Shown here in pieces: positions 32,027 to 41,966 of a DNA stretch of 64,000 nt. Every line of letters starts with the position of its first letter. The first letter of the stretch is position 1. The notes under the pieces were generated by a model. The model ran no database searches and was not told the DNA's origin. It was given only the letters and a program-made list of their open reading frames with translations. Made by a program: the position numbers and the translations under genes. The DNA comes from Nematopogon swammerdamellus (taxonomy: Eukaryota > Arthropoda > Insecta > Lepidoptera > Adelidae), in the NCBI GenBank assembly GCA_946902875.1, contig OX336351.1, positions 1,984,001-2,048,000 on the forward strand. Direction: 5' to 3'.

Positions 32027-32400
32027 TTATTGATAGCGCGACATATGGCGCCGAGTCACCCATAAGGTGTCTAACGACATCCATGCACATTCGGTTGTAC
32101 GCGGGGGTTGCGAATGCCATGCCGCCGGCCTGACAGGTGCCCCTTCACGCCCCTCTTGAAGGACCCGAGACTGTACTTGGAGGGGAAATATATGGGCAGG
32201 GAGAGCGTTCCAGAGTCCGCCGGTTCTGTAGAGGAAAGATCTGCAGAATCGATTTGTACGCATCCGCGGTAAATCCAGCGTGTAGGCATGCAATCCCTGC
32301 CCCGTGCGCGTGGTGCGGAGGTGGAAAGGGGACGGCGGGATCGCATTAAACAGCTCCTCCGAGCACTCCCCGTGGAATAAGCGATAGAACACACTTAGGG
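32027..32400 (-). mobile_element. LINE-5 3' end, 5'-truncated with poly(A)
   Basis: Minus strand: MFYRLFHGECSEELFNAIPP, then HAYTLDLPRMRTNRFCRSFL, YRTGGLWNALPAHIFP and, after a frame change, YSLGSFKRGVKGHLSGRR. This is the C-terminus of a non-LTR ORF2. The 3' UTR ends 'catatgtcgcgctatcaat' plus A. The RT domain is absent. One frameshift separates the last 35 residues. Confidence 0.85.
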
Positions 32401-32864
32401 AGCCGACAACCCTACGGTGTTGCAGTGGTTCTAAATCTATAGTATAAATTAAAATTAAATGCTTTTAGAATTTGCGATTTTATTTTGCTTATTATTATTA
32501 TACAAAAATTACACACATAATATCATATTTTCTCAAGTTTTTCGCGATTCCCGAGATCAAGGAATCTAATTGCATACAAATTCCCGAGAAATAGTGCGCC
32601 GTTTGGGAGAAACGCGACCAAAACGTTTCGTAGAGCGCCATCCCGCTCTGTTTCTGGTTTTTGGATTTTATTATATAGAATAGTAGTATTTTTAACACAT
32701 ACCGGAATATATACATAAAAATAGGTATATAAATATCCGTTATTAAAAAACAAATTCAATTTGAGCTTTAATGACATACCGCATAATATTCTAGCGTACC
32801 TTTGGAATGTGGGAGAAGTACATTTAGGCCAAGAAGTACTAACTGATCGTGATCACCTATAAAC
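32401..32864. other. Unassigned AT-rich sequence
   Basis: Nothing recognised. A mid-section with more balanced composition (32,560-32,660) has no open frame of family type. Confidence 0.4.
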
Positions 32865-33345
32865 AAAACACAATCTGCCATTGCAGCACATGCGTGTCTA
32901 GGCAGTGGCAAACATTTTTGTATAGACTAAGTGGACATTGAAAAAAATTCCAGTGAAGTTTCTTGTCAGTTTTTTTTTTTTCTCTTCTCTTCTTTACAAT
33001 GCCCCACTCACTCACACACTCACCCTCACACACCCTCAAACACTACACTCACACTCACTTACACGTACACACACACATCCGCACTTTAAATTGTTCATAG
33101 AATAATATATGTAAATGAAATTATTAGCTTTTAAGGAAAATCTGTAATTGGCGACAATATTAGATCTTAGTTTAATTAATTTATAAGTATACTAAGCTGT
33201 AGATTTTCTCAATAAATAAAAAAAAAAAAAAAAAAAAAGTTCTTCTTCGCTTTGATAATCGAACTGGCGGAATGTTACAATGTAAATATGACAAATCTGA
33301 GCGCAGTGTACTGCCAATAGATGCTAAATAAACAATAAACAATAA
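32865..33345 (+). mobile_element. Rep-R (LINE-like 3' end), interrupted
   Basis: 'taggcagtggcaaacatttt', 'aattccagtgaagtttcttg', then after an insert 'ttcttcttcgctttgataat', 'gaactggcggaatgttacaa', 'atgctaaataaacaata'. Uninterrupted copies lie at 62,640 and 63,117. The 'agtttcttg...ttcttc' pair is a pattern I recall from the 3' ends of jockey/CR1-like LINEs. That is inference. Confidence 0.65.
32972..33238 (+). mobile_element. Poly(A)-tailed retroinsertion inside Rep-R
   Basis: About 267 bp lies between 'gtttcttgtcag' and 'gttcttcttcgc', positions that are contiguous in the other Rep-R copies. It ends 'caataaat' followed by about 20 A, so it carries a polyadenylation signal at the expected spacing. 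CAC-rich tract at 33,000-33,080. It could be the 3' UTR of a retrocopied mRNA or an unknown retroelement. Confidence 0.55.
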
Positions 33346-33726
33346 ACAACAATACCGGTACTACGTTTTGTCCTCTGTGCCGGTATCGTGTGGGGCCGGC
33401 ATTTAAAAAGAATAGCCCCACTGCATCTCTACCCGTGCATGTCGTAAAAGACGACTAAGGGATAATGACAAGTTAGCCACCTCTCACCTTGGCACGGTCC
33501 TTCCAGCGATGCAGCAGGTGGGTCTTCGTGCCCATATTATGCAATAATTTGCTAAACGTGGTGGTCGGTGTTGCGCTGTACTTTACAAGAGTACCTGCAG
33601 CACAACACCGATTACTCTGATTTTTTATATTTTTTTTTATTGAAAGCTGGACATATGGCGCCCGGCCACCCATAAGGTGTCTAACGACGTCCATGGATAT
33701 TCGGTTGTATGCGGGGGTTGCGAATG

Positions 33727-33914
33727 TACCACCGCACTGAATGAAAGGTCGGTCGAAACGGCTATGTAATTAGTTTGTGTTTTCCGTCCAGTTCAGTGTA
33801 GCCGGCACGACCGAAGGGAAGCACTGACGCGGCACCAAGCTCACCCGGTGTTATGGGCTGACATCACGGATGTTGCAGGTGATGTAGCCAACGGTGTCAG
33901 TTTCCATAAAAAAA
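33727..33914 (+). mobile_element. SINE-A, 5' truncated
   Basis: Begins 'taccaccgcactgaatgaaa' and ends 'cagtttccataaaaaaa', with the last 12 nt of the tail repeated ('gtttccataaa'). Confidence 0.8.
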
Positions 33915-34086
33915 GTTTCCATAAAGCCTCAGTTGCACTCCGGGAGTGCTGGCAGAAGTGAAAACTTTTTGTATTTCCGAAAATAATTCTTAGGTGGTTA
34001 TAAAAAAACTAAACACCTTAAAAAAATTTTAACACCGTAACATTGCTTAAAAAAGAAAAAAAAAGAAAAAAAAAAAGAAAAAAATT

Positions 34087-34156
34087 GAGGGATTCGAACC
34101 CATGGTCAAAAAATACAAATACAAAAAATACACTCTTACCATTGAGCCACGAAATC
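34087..34156 (-). mobile_element. tRNA-like sequence
   Basis: Minus strand: 'gatttcgtggctcaatggta' (box A) and 'catgggttcgaatccctc' (box B), 70 nt overall. The variable centre is AT-rich filler and the acceptor ends do not pair, so it is a retroposed head and not a gene. It sits within the insertion stack. Confidence 0.45.
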
Positions 34157-34713
34157 ACATAAACGACCAAACGAATATCGGATTCCCTTGATTCGCTTTC
34201 GGCTTTACTGTCACTGAGAGACGAACAGAATTGATCCTGAGCCACTCGTAACTTAACCCTTATTGCAATGACTTAAGGTTACATTTTAAATAATTAAATA
34301 AATCTGACGCTTTTTCGATGAGGCTATGGATCTGACGCGAGTAGATCTGACGCGAATTTAACATTTTTTACCCATCTAAAAAAGTTCCAAGCGCCGCTAA
34401 AGAAGTTTTCACTTCAAAAAAACCCGAGACTGTACTTACCCCGATTGTCGGGATACAGCGTGTGATATGTACATTGTACGTAATCTCTCAATACTTACTT
34501 GCGAGACGTCCCGCACACTGCCAACCAGTATCCGCACACAATAGCCAAGATTGGCCAAACAAAGTGAGCAGTAACGTCTCGTCCGTCGCGTCGGAATGAT
34601 ATGTTAGTCGGTTCAACATTTTTGTCGCCCGGAGGAAATTAAATAAATCGCACAATCCCGAGGGTTAGTTCGTGTTGCACGCTAGCGTAATTGCTGGCGT
34701 ATTAGGACCATTT

Positions 34714-35085
34714 GTCAGCCTCGGTAGCTCAGTGGTGCGGTCGGTCGACTGTTGTTAAGCAACCCTGAGCGCGGTCAGTACTTGGATGCATGACCGCTCG
34801 ACCGCTGGAGGCTGACCGTGGTTCGGAATCCACGTTAAACTGTAGTTTCCTTCCCTTCTCACCTTATTAGGTGGTAGGGTTTATCCCGGCCGGGATGGTA
34901 CCACCGCACTGAATGAAACGTCGGTCGAAACGGCTATGTAAATAGTTCGTGTTTTCCGTCCAGTTCAGTGTAGCCGACATAAAATGAAGGGAAGCACTGA
35001 CAAGGCACATAGTTCACCCGGTGTTATGGGCTGACATCACGGATGTTGTAGGTGATGTAGCCAACCATGTCCGTTTCCATAAAAA
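34714..35085 (+). mobile_element. SINE-A, full length
   Basis: 'gtcagcctcggtagctcagt', 'gttaagcaaccctgagcgcg', 'gtacttggatgcatgaccgc', box B 'ggttcggaatcc', core, and tail 'ccgtttccat' plus A. No flush target duplication seen. Confidence 0.9.
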
Positions 35086-35461
35086 TAAATCCCGCATCGT
35101 TTGCCTGCACCAGGACGATTTTTTTTTTTTTATTAGTTCTTAGATTGTCATTTAATATTATATCGCTCAATCGTCAATAACTAGAAAAAAAAAATTTACA
35201 TATTATTATATGTATCGATTTATATGGAGGGTCAGTTTGGCACCAATAAAATACATGTTGATAATAACATAATATCGTGTGGGGTATCATTTGAAAGAAC
35301 TTCTAAGGATAAAAGATTCTAAAAATAATTTTTATACAATTTTAAGTTCAGTAGTTAGCTAAAAATGTGAAATAAATGACCGGCCCCTCCGCCCCCCTCC
35401 CTCCCCCCTCCTGTTATCTTGGGTTTCATAAACTAAAAAAAATATTTTAATAGGGTTAGAA

Positions 35462-35728
35462 ATATTAAGCCATAGATTACAGAAAACTGCAGGTTTTTTT
35501 GACAATGTAATAGTTGCGGTAAAAAAAAGTTCTTTTCTCATATTTAAACAGAAACACAAGATGCAATGGTTTGCCTGACATTTAGACCATTGCTGTAATT
35601 TTTATTTAGGCGTTTTGTTATTTCCTAAAACACAAATATTTTGGTAAATAAATAATACAAATATATTGTGTGGCGTTACGGAACCCTCGGTGCGCGAGTC
35701 CGACTCGCACTTGCCGGCTTTATATTTC
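35462..35728 (+). mobile_element. Rep-K2 3' portion
   Basis: Pairs with 3,500-3,702. Its end 'cggaaccctcggtgcgcgag' and 'gactcgcacttgccggc' is better preserved. Upstream, 'atcgtgtggggtatcatttg' (35,273-35,292) may belong to the same repeat, since its complement recurs at 42,350-42,380. C-rich tract at 35,380-35,411. Confidence 0.6.
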
Positions 35729-36310
35729 TAAGTTAGTTTTATTCTGTCATATTAAGGCGGTGACAAACGCCAAATACGCAAAACATGCAAAAAGTGCGAC
35801 AAAGAAGGTCCAAAACTGACCAATTGACACACATTCAGAAAATTAAAAAAATACCAACCTATATTTTGGTTCCTTACCAACAAAGTGCATTGCTGGTTTT
35901 TTTAATAATGAGTAAAAGTAAGTAATAAACATAAAATTAAAAATATATAAAAAAAGCATGAATTTTTGAAAATCTGAGTATGTGTGTATTATTACAATTT
36001 TACAATACCACCGATTCAAAGGTCACAAAGCTCTGAGAAAACTCTATTCAATTTGTTTTATTATTTTATCCACGAAAGGAGATAAAAATAAAAAACAAAA
36101 AACGCCTACATGAAATTATTGACGTAATTCTTCAGTCGGAAGGGTAAAATTTTTGCCTTCGTCAATTTAGCAGGCACTTCAATACTAGATACAATTTTAG
36201 TTCCGGGCTCGCTTGCTCGCTCCTGCCCTGCTGCGCCCGCGTGTCGGTCGTCATTTCTGTCTTCTGTGTTTGGATCGAATGGAAAAAAGATAGGTAGGTT
36301 AGGCATATTT

Positions 36311-36690
36311 GTACCGTGTGGGATGGTAATTTAAAATAATAGCCCCACTGCATCTCTCCCCGTGCATGTCGTAAAAGGCGACTGAGGGATTTTTTTATGT
36401 AAACTGACACAGTTTGCTATATCACCTATAACATCCGTGATGTCAGCCCATAACACCGGGTGAACTTAGGTGCCATGTCAGTGCTTCCCTTTGGTCGTGC
36501 CGGCTACACTAAACTGGACGGAAAATACAAACTATTTCGGGATATGACTCCCTTCTTTTTTTCCGTCCAGTTCAGTGAAGCCGGTACGACCGAAGAAAAG
36601 CACTGACATAGCACCTACTTCACCAGTTGTTACGAGCTGACATCTCGGATGTTGTATTGTAGGTGATGTTGCCACCGTGTCATTTTCCGT
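36311..36690. mobile_element. SINE-B head plus inverted SINE-A 3' pair
   Basis: 36,311-36,390 is a B head (plus). 36,391-36,535 is a SINE-A 3' end in minus orientation. 36,558-36,690 is a SINE-A 3' end in plus orientation. Between the arms, 'gggatatgactcccttctt' is the B1 junction sequence, so an inverted repeat seems to have been placed inside a B1 copy. Confidence 0.75.
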
Positions 36691-36840
36691 ACCAGTATAC
36701 AGTACGACCGTATCAGTAATATCTCTCTTCTGTGGTATCTATCAGTATACGCTCCGGTACGTAACTTGACGGGGCGTTATACGCATGGCTTTCGTTGGTA
36801 TAACCACAGAATAACTAATAGGTACTGTGGTATAACGCTG

Positions 36841-37010
36841 TCTGCGCCTCCCGCGCCTCCACCGCGCCGCCGCCGCCTCCGCCGCCGCCGCCGCCGTGCC
36901 GCCGCCGTGCCGCCTCCGCACCGCACGCTGCTACTGAGTTACCGCACCGCACCGCACCCCACCGCACCGTGCCATGCTGCCGCCGCGCGCGCCGCGCGCG
37001 CCGGCCGGTA
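36841..37010. repeat. CCG-rich low-complexity tract
   Basis: Runs of CCG/GCC with CACCG repeats (36,930-36,970) and CGCGCG. The frame through it is compositional, not a gene. Confidence 0.9.
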
Positions 37011-37812
37011 CCTATGTTGCTATGTTATTTGCCATACATACCTAAATGCCTATCTACCTATTACCTACCTACCTATTTTTATTTTAGTTTTCATCGATAG
37101 TCTATTTAGAGGTTTATAAAAAGTGGTAAGTACATGAACTAAAATAATTTGGAAGAAATTACAATAAAATGTTATTTAGGTAAAATAATAAAAAATAAAA
37201 AATTTGAATCACGCATCAGTTACATAAGCCACAATCATTTTAATAATTAAAATAATAAAAAAGCAAAAAAAAAAAACATACGAAAGTGGGATTCGAACCC
37301 CGAACCATCAACTCTTTAGGCTGATAGCGACAAAGTACGCTAAATGTGACTTGAACGTGCGAAGCGAAATTAGCAGTCGCATGGTACATTATGTAGAATT
37401 CCCGAATGCCGGTACCTATGTTGCTATGATATTTGCCATACATACCTAAATGCCTATCTACCTATTACCTACCTACCTATTTTTATTTTAGTTTTCATCG
37501 ATAGTCTATTTAGAGGTTTATAAAAAGTGGTAAGTACATGAACTAAAATAATTTGGAAGAAATTACAATAAAATGTTATTTAGGTAAAATAATAAAAAAT
37601 AAAAAATTAGAATCACGCATCAGTTACATAAGCCACAATCATTTTAATAATTAAAATAATAAAAAAGCAAAAAAAAAAAAACATACGAAAGTGGGATTCG
37701 AACCCCGAACCATCAACTCTTTAGGCTGATAGCGACAAACTACGCTAAATGTGACTTGAACGTGCGAAGCGAAATTAGCAGTCGCATGGTACATTATGTA
37801 GAATTCCCGAAT
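37004..37812. repeat. 404-bp tandem duplication with tRNA-like head
   Basis: Copies 37,004-37,407 and 37,408-37,812 differ at only a few positions. Each has a minus-strand tRNA-like block (37,289-37,345 and 37,693-37,749) with box B 'ggggttcgaatcccac' and a possible box A 'ttagcgtactttgtcgc'. An anticodon-type stem tcagc/gttga encloses a 7-nt loop. It is a retroposed tRNA-derived unit, not a working gene. Confidence 0.85.
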
Positions 37813-37845
37813 GCTCAAGGTCGTTGGCGTTTGTCACGGCCTTAA

Positions 37846-38202
37846 AGTAATTATTTTCATATAAATCCGGTTCAGAATGATAAATTCATGTCAAAGGGCA
37901 AGATTGTTCCATCAAATTCCATAAAACTGAAATACAGCCACCCTCGCCTTCTCTTCAACCCTCCCTGTAAGACAAAGCGCAATTTTTATTCCCGCACGTT
38001 CCTCAGCGCGCCGCTGTTGTGTCTAGGCCTCCCCGAGCAATTGTCGCGCGTCGCCTATGTAGGTCGCCAACAGCGCGACGGCGAATAGCAACGAGTTCGT
38101 GAGGGACCATTTTAGAAGCGCACCTGCGTATAGTAAACTTCGAGGCGACATTACATTTATGGAAATATCGTCGCGAATGTATATTTTATTATTATTATTT
38201 AT
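37846..38202. other. Unassigned sequence with one arm of an inverted repeat
   Basis: 'acatttatggaaatatcgtc' at 38,153-38,172 is repeated exactly in inverse at 38,980-38,999. Otherwise nothing recognised. Confidence 0.5.
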
Positions 38203-38377
38203 TAAACCCGGTATGAGTGCCCGCGTCAGAGGAGCCAAAACAACACATCCTCCGACCAGGCAATATCACCTCCGAGAATGTAGGCGCCATACGGAGACTT
38301 TCCTTTGGATTTCTGGCTATACTGAGCTAGAGGAGAACACAGCTGAAACTCGTATGCGGCCATATTACGAGCAGTAG
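38203..38377 (-). mobile_element. SINE-C 3' half, diverged
   Basis: 'aaacccggtatgagtgcccg', 'aggcaatatcacctccgaga', 'gctatactgagctagaggag', ending near 'gcggccatattac'. It faces a plus-strand copy downstream. Confidence 0.7.
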
Positions 38378-38461
38378 TACTATACTCTGTGTAGTAACAC
38401 TCAGTTATTGCAACTAGGTTGACTGAGAGAAATAGCATTGTGCAATAAGTCCGCTTTCTAC

Positions 38462-38905
38462 TACAGCTACTGCTTCACCGTTCTGAACCGGTGTAAAACT
38501 GTAGATCCGTTTGATATTCTTGACCATTACTAGATGAAATCCTCAAATTGTAGCTAGTCACAATGTATTGTAATCGAAGACGTTAAAAAACCCTACGAAG
38601 TTTCTTGCCGGCTCTTCTTTGTGGGTGTAATCGAACTGGATTGTAAAATCTGAACAGGACAAATTCAAGCTTAGTGTACTACCATATGAATAATGAATAA
38701 ATAATAAAGTAACCCAATGGGACCACCGTAATGGACGAAAGATGGCCGCATAGCAGCCCTGCGTGTGTTCTCCTCTAGTCTGGTATGGCCAACATTCCAT
38801 AGGGTATTCTGCGGTATGGTATACCTTTCTCAGAGGAAATATTGGCTGGTCGGAGCATGTCCACTGACCTCTCTTACTCAGCCACTCATGCCAGGATAGC
38901 ATAGA
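38462..38905 (+). mobile_element. SINE-C split by a Rep-R insertion
   Basis: 38,462-38,560 carries 'gcttcaccgttctgaaccgg' and the core to 'ctcaaattgtagc'. 38,711-38,905 resumes 'aatgggaccaccgtaatgga' to the tail. The head is missing. Confidence 0.7.
38561..38710 (+). mobile_element. Rep-R insertion in SINE-C
   Basis: 'cgaagtttcttgccggctct', 'tgtaatcgaactgga', 'agcttagtgtactaccatat', 'aataataaag' follow the Rep-R order. It divides the SINE-C body, so it is the younger insertion. Confidence 0.6.
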
Positions 38906-38911
38906 ACATAA

Positions 38912-38939
38912 TCAAATCAAATCAAATCAAATCAAATCG
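38912..38939. repeat. (CAAAT)n microsatellite
   Basis: Five CAAAT units. Directly after, 'gtagcactggtacacttta' (38,940-38,958) is a single unit of the minisatellite found at 39.4 kb. Confidence 0.9.
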
Positions 38940-39284
38940 TAGCACTGGTACACTTTATAAAAAATAATAATAATGTTGTGACGATATTTCCATAAATGTG
39001 AATTCGGCATAAGTGTGTTTCGAATTTGTAAAATGTGTGCGTTTTATCCTTTGGCCTTTGCAATGGGTAATTCGTGCGCCATTTTTAAATTTCATGTTTA
39101 GTAGTATTCTTGCTTTTGCGGCGCTACACGTTCAGAAATCATAAGGAAGAATGATATGAAAAACCTAATCTGGGGGCACTGCAGTGCCCCCGCCAAGTCG
39201 ATAATGAGTTTTACACAATTACATATGAACCAGTGCTGCAAGGGTATGTTTTTTTTATGTAATCCAAACCACTCGGCCATCGGA

Positions 39285-39406
39285 ATAGGCCCACTGCATC
39301 TGTCCTCGCGCTTGATGTAGAAGACGACCAAGAAGCCGTGCTAAAGGACGACAGGCTATCCTCAACTCGCGGTGGCACTGTACTTCCACAATCGTGCAGT
39401 ATCCTT
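39285..39406 (+). mobile_element. SINE-B2 fragment
   Basis: Diverged 'cccactgcatctgtcctcgc', 'gccgtgctaaaggacgacag', 'gtacttccacaatcgtgcag', leading straight into the minisatellite. A scrap of SINE-C tail ('atgtaatccaaaccactcgg') precedes it at 39,256. Confidence 0.6.
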
Positions 39407-39408
39407 AT

Positions 39409-39816
39409 CAACGCCTGTCGTAGCACTACTACGCCCTATCAACGCCATTCGCACAACTGCTGCTACCACCTAGCAACGCCAGTCGTAGCACTGGTACACT
39501 TTATCAATACTTGTCGTAGCGCTGCTACGCCTTATCAACGCCTGTCTTAGCACTACTACGCCCTATCAACGCCATTCGTACAACTGCTACCACCTAGCAA
39601 CGCCAGTCGTAGCACTGGTACACTTTATCAATACCTGTCGTGGCGCTGCTACGCCTTATCAACGCCTGTCGTAGCACTACTACGCCCTATCAACGCCATT
39701 CGTACAACTGCTACCACCTTTCAACGCCAGTCGTAGCACTGCTACCACCTATTAACGCGAGTCGTAGCACTACTGCTACCACCTATTAACACCACTCGTA
39801 GCACTGCTACCACCTG
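39409..39816. repeat. 31-bp minisatellite, first block
   Basis: The unit is approximately 'cgtagcactgctaccacc' plus 'tattaacgccagt'. From 39,409 to about 39,690 it is arranged as a higher-order repeat of four diverged units (about 124 bp). The last units are simple. Confidence 0.9.
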
Positions 39817-39914
39817 GGGCCGTGTGGGGCCGGTACTTAAAAAGAATAGCCCCTCTGCATCTCTCCCTGTCGCATGTCGTAAAAGTCGACTAAGGGATAA
39901 GGAGGGATAAGGAT
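39817..39914 (+). mobile_element. SINE-B head fused to SINE-A
   Basis: 'gggccgtgtggggccggtac', 'ccctctgcatctctccctgt', 'aagtcgactaagggataagg', then 'agggataaggat' immediately before the SINE-A start. The same order occurs at 52,244-52,326. Confidence 0.75.
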
Positions 39915-40288
39915 GTCAGCATCGGTAGCTTAGTGGTAAGATCGGTAGATCGTGATCATAACCTGGGCGCAGTCGGTACTTGGATGGGTGACCGCTCGAC
40001 CGTTGGAGGCTGACCGTGATTCCGATTCCACGTTAAACTGTAGGTTCCTTCCCTTCTTACCTTACTAGGTGATACGGTTTATCCCGGCCGGGTTGATACC
40101 ACCGCATTGAACGAAACGTCGGTAGAAACGGCTATGTAAATAGTTCGTGTTTTCCGTCCATTTCAGTGTAGCCGACATGAAATGAAGGGAAGCACTGACA
40201 TGGCACCTAGTTCACCCGGTGTTATGGGCTAACATCACGGATGTTGTAGGTGATGTAGCCAACCGTGTCAGTTTCAATAAAAAAAAAA
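39915..40288 (+). mobile_element. SINE-A, full length, inside the minisatellite
   Basis: 'gtcagcatcggtagcttagt' head, 'gtacttggatgggtgaccgc', box B mutated to 'gattccgattcc', complete body, and tail 'cagtttcaat' plus A. Minisatellite units resume at 40,299. Confidence 0.9.
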
Positions 40289-40298
40289 CTTTTAAGGC

Positions 40299-40500
40299 CT
40301 GTCGTAGCACTGCTACCACCTATTAACGCCAGTCGTAGCACTGCTACAACCTATTAACGCCAGTCGTAGCACTGCTACAACCTATTAACGCCAGTCGTAG
40401 CACTGCTACAACCTATTAACGCCAGTCGTAGCACTGCTACCACCTATTAACGCCAGTCGTAGCACTGCTACAACCTATTAACGCCAACCTATTAACTGCT
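40299..40500. repeat. 31-bp minisatellite, second block
   Basis: Six nearly identical units ('gtcgtagcactgctacaacc' or 'ccacc'), more homogeneous than the first block. The end is eroded. Confidence 0.9.
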
Positions 40501-40516
40501 ACACTTTATAATGCCT

Positions 40517-40590
40517 GACGCACGTACCTAGACCAGATCGAGCGTGTGCTCAAAAAGGGTCAAGTGCGTAGTATCCGAAACCGACGAGCA
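40517..40590 (+). mobile_element. LINE-1 coding scrap
   Basis: The plus frame reads TYLDQIERVLKKGQVRSIRN, then RRAY, the same segment as in the LINE-1 remnant at 6.0-6.4 kb (TYLDQI...LKKG and NRRAC). Only about 25 codons. 40,591-41,020 is unassigned. Confidence 0.65.
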
Positions 40591-41020
40591 TATGTCCTTT
40601 TACTTTACAGTTTTCACTATAATCACACCTAGTTCGACTATTGTATATATTACCGTTTTTACGATAGTGAAAAAACAAAATAAACCACGAAAAAAATGTT
40701 TCCTTTATGTGGGAAGATGATGGGTAAGAAACTATAAAATTGTTTACTGTTTATTGTTATTTTTCATTATTTGTTAGAATATCCGCTATAAAGACACATT
40801 TATTGTGAAAATAGCGACTATAGGTCGCGACCTAAGGGTGTATTCGAAAATTAAACGCGAACACAGAGCTCTCATTTCAACTTTCCCGCGTCGAGCTATT
40901 AAAACTTTTGCCCCAGAGCTTTTCTTTCGTCTCGCTTTGTTTTTTTTTTCTTTCACCGGATGACATCTGAAGATGAGGGCACGGAATAACGGCATCCGGT
41001 CTTGTTTTATACTACATTAT

Positions 41021-41080
41021 TACATACACACATGCATACCACACGCTGTATCCAGAAAATAGGGGTAAGCAGAGTATTCT
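41021..41080 (-). mobile_element. SINE-B2 3' tip
   Basis: CATA-type tail then 'acacgctgtatccagaaaat', 'aggggtaagcagagta'. It is inverted relative to the full copy 50 bp downstream. Confidence 0.65.
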
Positions 41081-41129
41081 ATATGCTTATTCGTCATTTG
41101 TATGGTAGTACAGATATTAATTAGTTACA

Positions 41130-41470
41130 GTACTATGTGTGAGGCCGGTATTTAAAAATAATAGCACCACTGCGTCTCTCACCGTGCATGTCGTAAAAGG
41201 CGACTAAGGGATAAGGACGAGATGCCGTGCTAAAGGGCGACAGGTTTGCCACCTCTCACCTTGGCACGGTCCTTCCACCGAGTCGTGCAGCAGGTGGGTC
41301 TTTGTCCTTACTTGCTGCTTGATAGTTATCTTGTCCGAATACTTTGCTAAACGTGGTGGTCGATGTTGTGTTGCAAATTTTCAGAGTTCTTGCAGCACAA
41401 CACCGATTACTCTGCTTACCCTGATTGTCGGGATACAGCGTGTATGCTATGTATGTATGTATGTATGATA
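41130..41470 (+). mobile_element. SINE-B2, full length
   Basis: Head slightly mutated ('tactatgtgtgaggccggta'), body intact through 'gcacaacaccgattactctg' and 'gggatacagcgtgt', then a TATG tail of about 5 units. Confidence 0.85.
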
Positions 41471-41966
41471 TTTATATAGTGCATTTTCAAAATTTAAATT
41501 TTGCTCTAACGATGCAACGCAATATTGTGTAAAGTCTTAGTTATATATTTATATATATTGTGAATTTGCCATAGCTGTTGGTATCGTCTTAAGCGAATCG
41601 TCAATCGAATGAAGACCCTATTAACGTTCTGTACGAGTATTCCCCAATCTTCATCAATTAGCACTTCTCGTTTAAAACACACTCATAAAATATTCGATCA
41701 ATTTAATCCTAATTCGATTTCGTTGTGTCTGCAATCGTAAGACCCCATTGTATTGCCGGCCGGCCAAAATAATTAAGCTCGATATAATGCGTACGAGATC
41801 GCGCCGCAGGGATCGGCCGGAACCGATAATGGGCGGCTGGCGATGTGGGTAGCCCAAAGGACACAAAAAAGCGCGCAGAAGTCGCTGATAATTCGTGTGT
41901 ACCATGAGTGAGCGTAGTTTCGCGCACTTTACCTTTCGGCCGTTGGATCATTAAAGATTTAAAGAT
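41471..41966. other. Unassigned sequence
   Basis: No partner in the window. Overlapping minus-strand frames of about 80 codons show no family pattern I can defend. Confidence 0.4.

Larger units (their letters stand above)
33620..34434 (-). mobile_element. LINE-5 3' end inside SINE-B2, itself interrupted
   Basis: 33,620-33,726 matches the last 100 bp of the LINE-5 copy at 32,027 ('gacatatggcgcccggccac', 'aggtgtctaacgacgtccat'). The expected continuation 'cccgagactgtactt' appears only at 34,421-34,434. The gap holds SINE-A and about 500 bp of unassigned DNA. Confidence 0.65.
33377..34470 (+). mobile_element. SINE-B2 split by nested insertions
   Basis: 33,377-33,619 runs from the B head to 'cacaacaccgattactctg', with an internal deletion near 'ggataatgacaagttagcca'. 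The 3' end 'cttaccccgattgtcgggat' plus 'acagcgtgtgatatg' resumes at 34,435. The intervening 815 bp are LINE-5, SINE-A and other material. Confidence 0.75.
35752..37845. mobile_element. TTAA-flanked composite element, 22-bp inverted ends
   Basis: 'ttaaggcggtgacaaacgcc' at 35,752 is mirrored by 'ggcgtttgtcacggccttaa' ending 37,845. The 22-bp ends match at 21 positions. TTAA at both outer edges fits the target preference of piggyBac-like elements, though the usual CCY terminal bases are not evident. No transposase remains. The interior holds SINE pieces, a CCG tract and a 404-bp tandem duplication. 35,774-36,310 holds nothing else. Confidence 0.55.

Noticed and set aside
34087..34156. Possible functional tRNA gene
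   Set aside because: Box A and B are present, but acceptor and anticodon stems do not form, and the centre is AT filler. It lies within a stack of insertions.
36766..37119. 117-codon arginine/proline-rich frame
   Set aside because: It is the CCG-rich low-complexity tract read through.
37289..37345. Possible tRNA gene pair (with 37,693-37,749)
   Set aside because: The anticodon arm can be drawn, but no acceptor stem pairs, and both lie in a tandem duplication of a retroposed unit.
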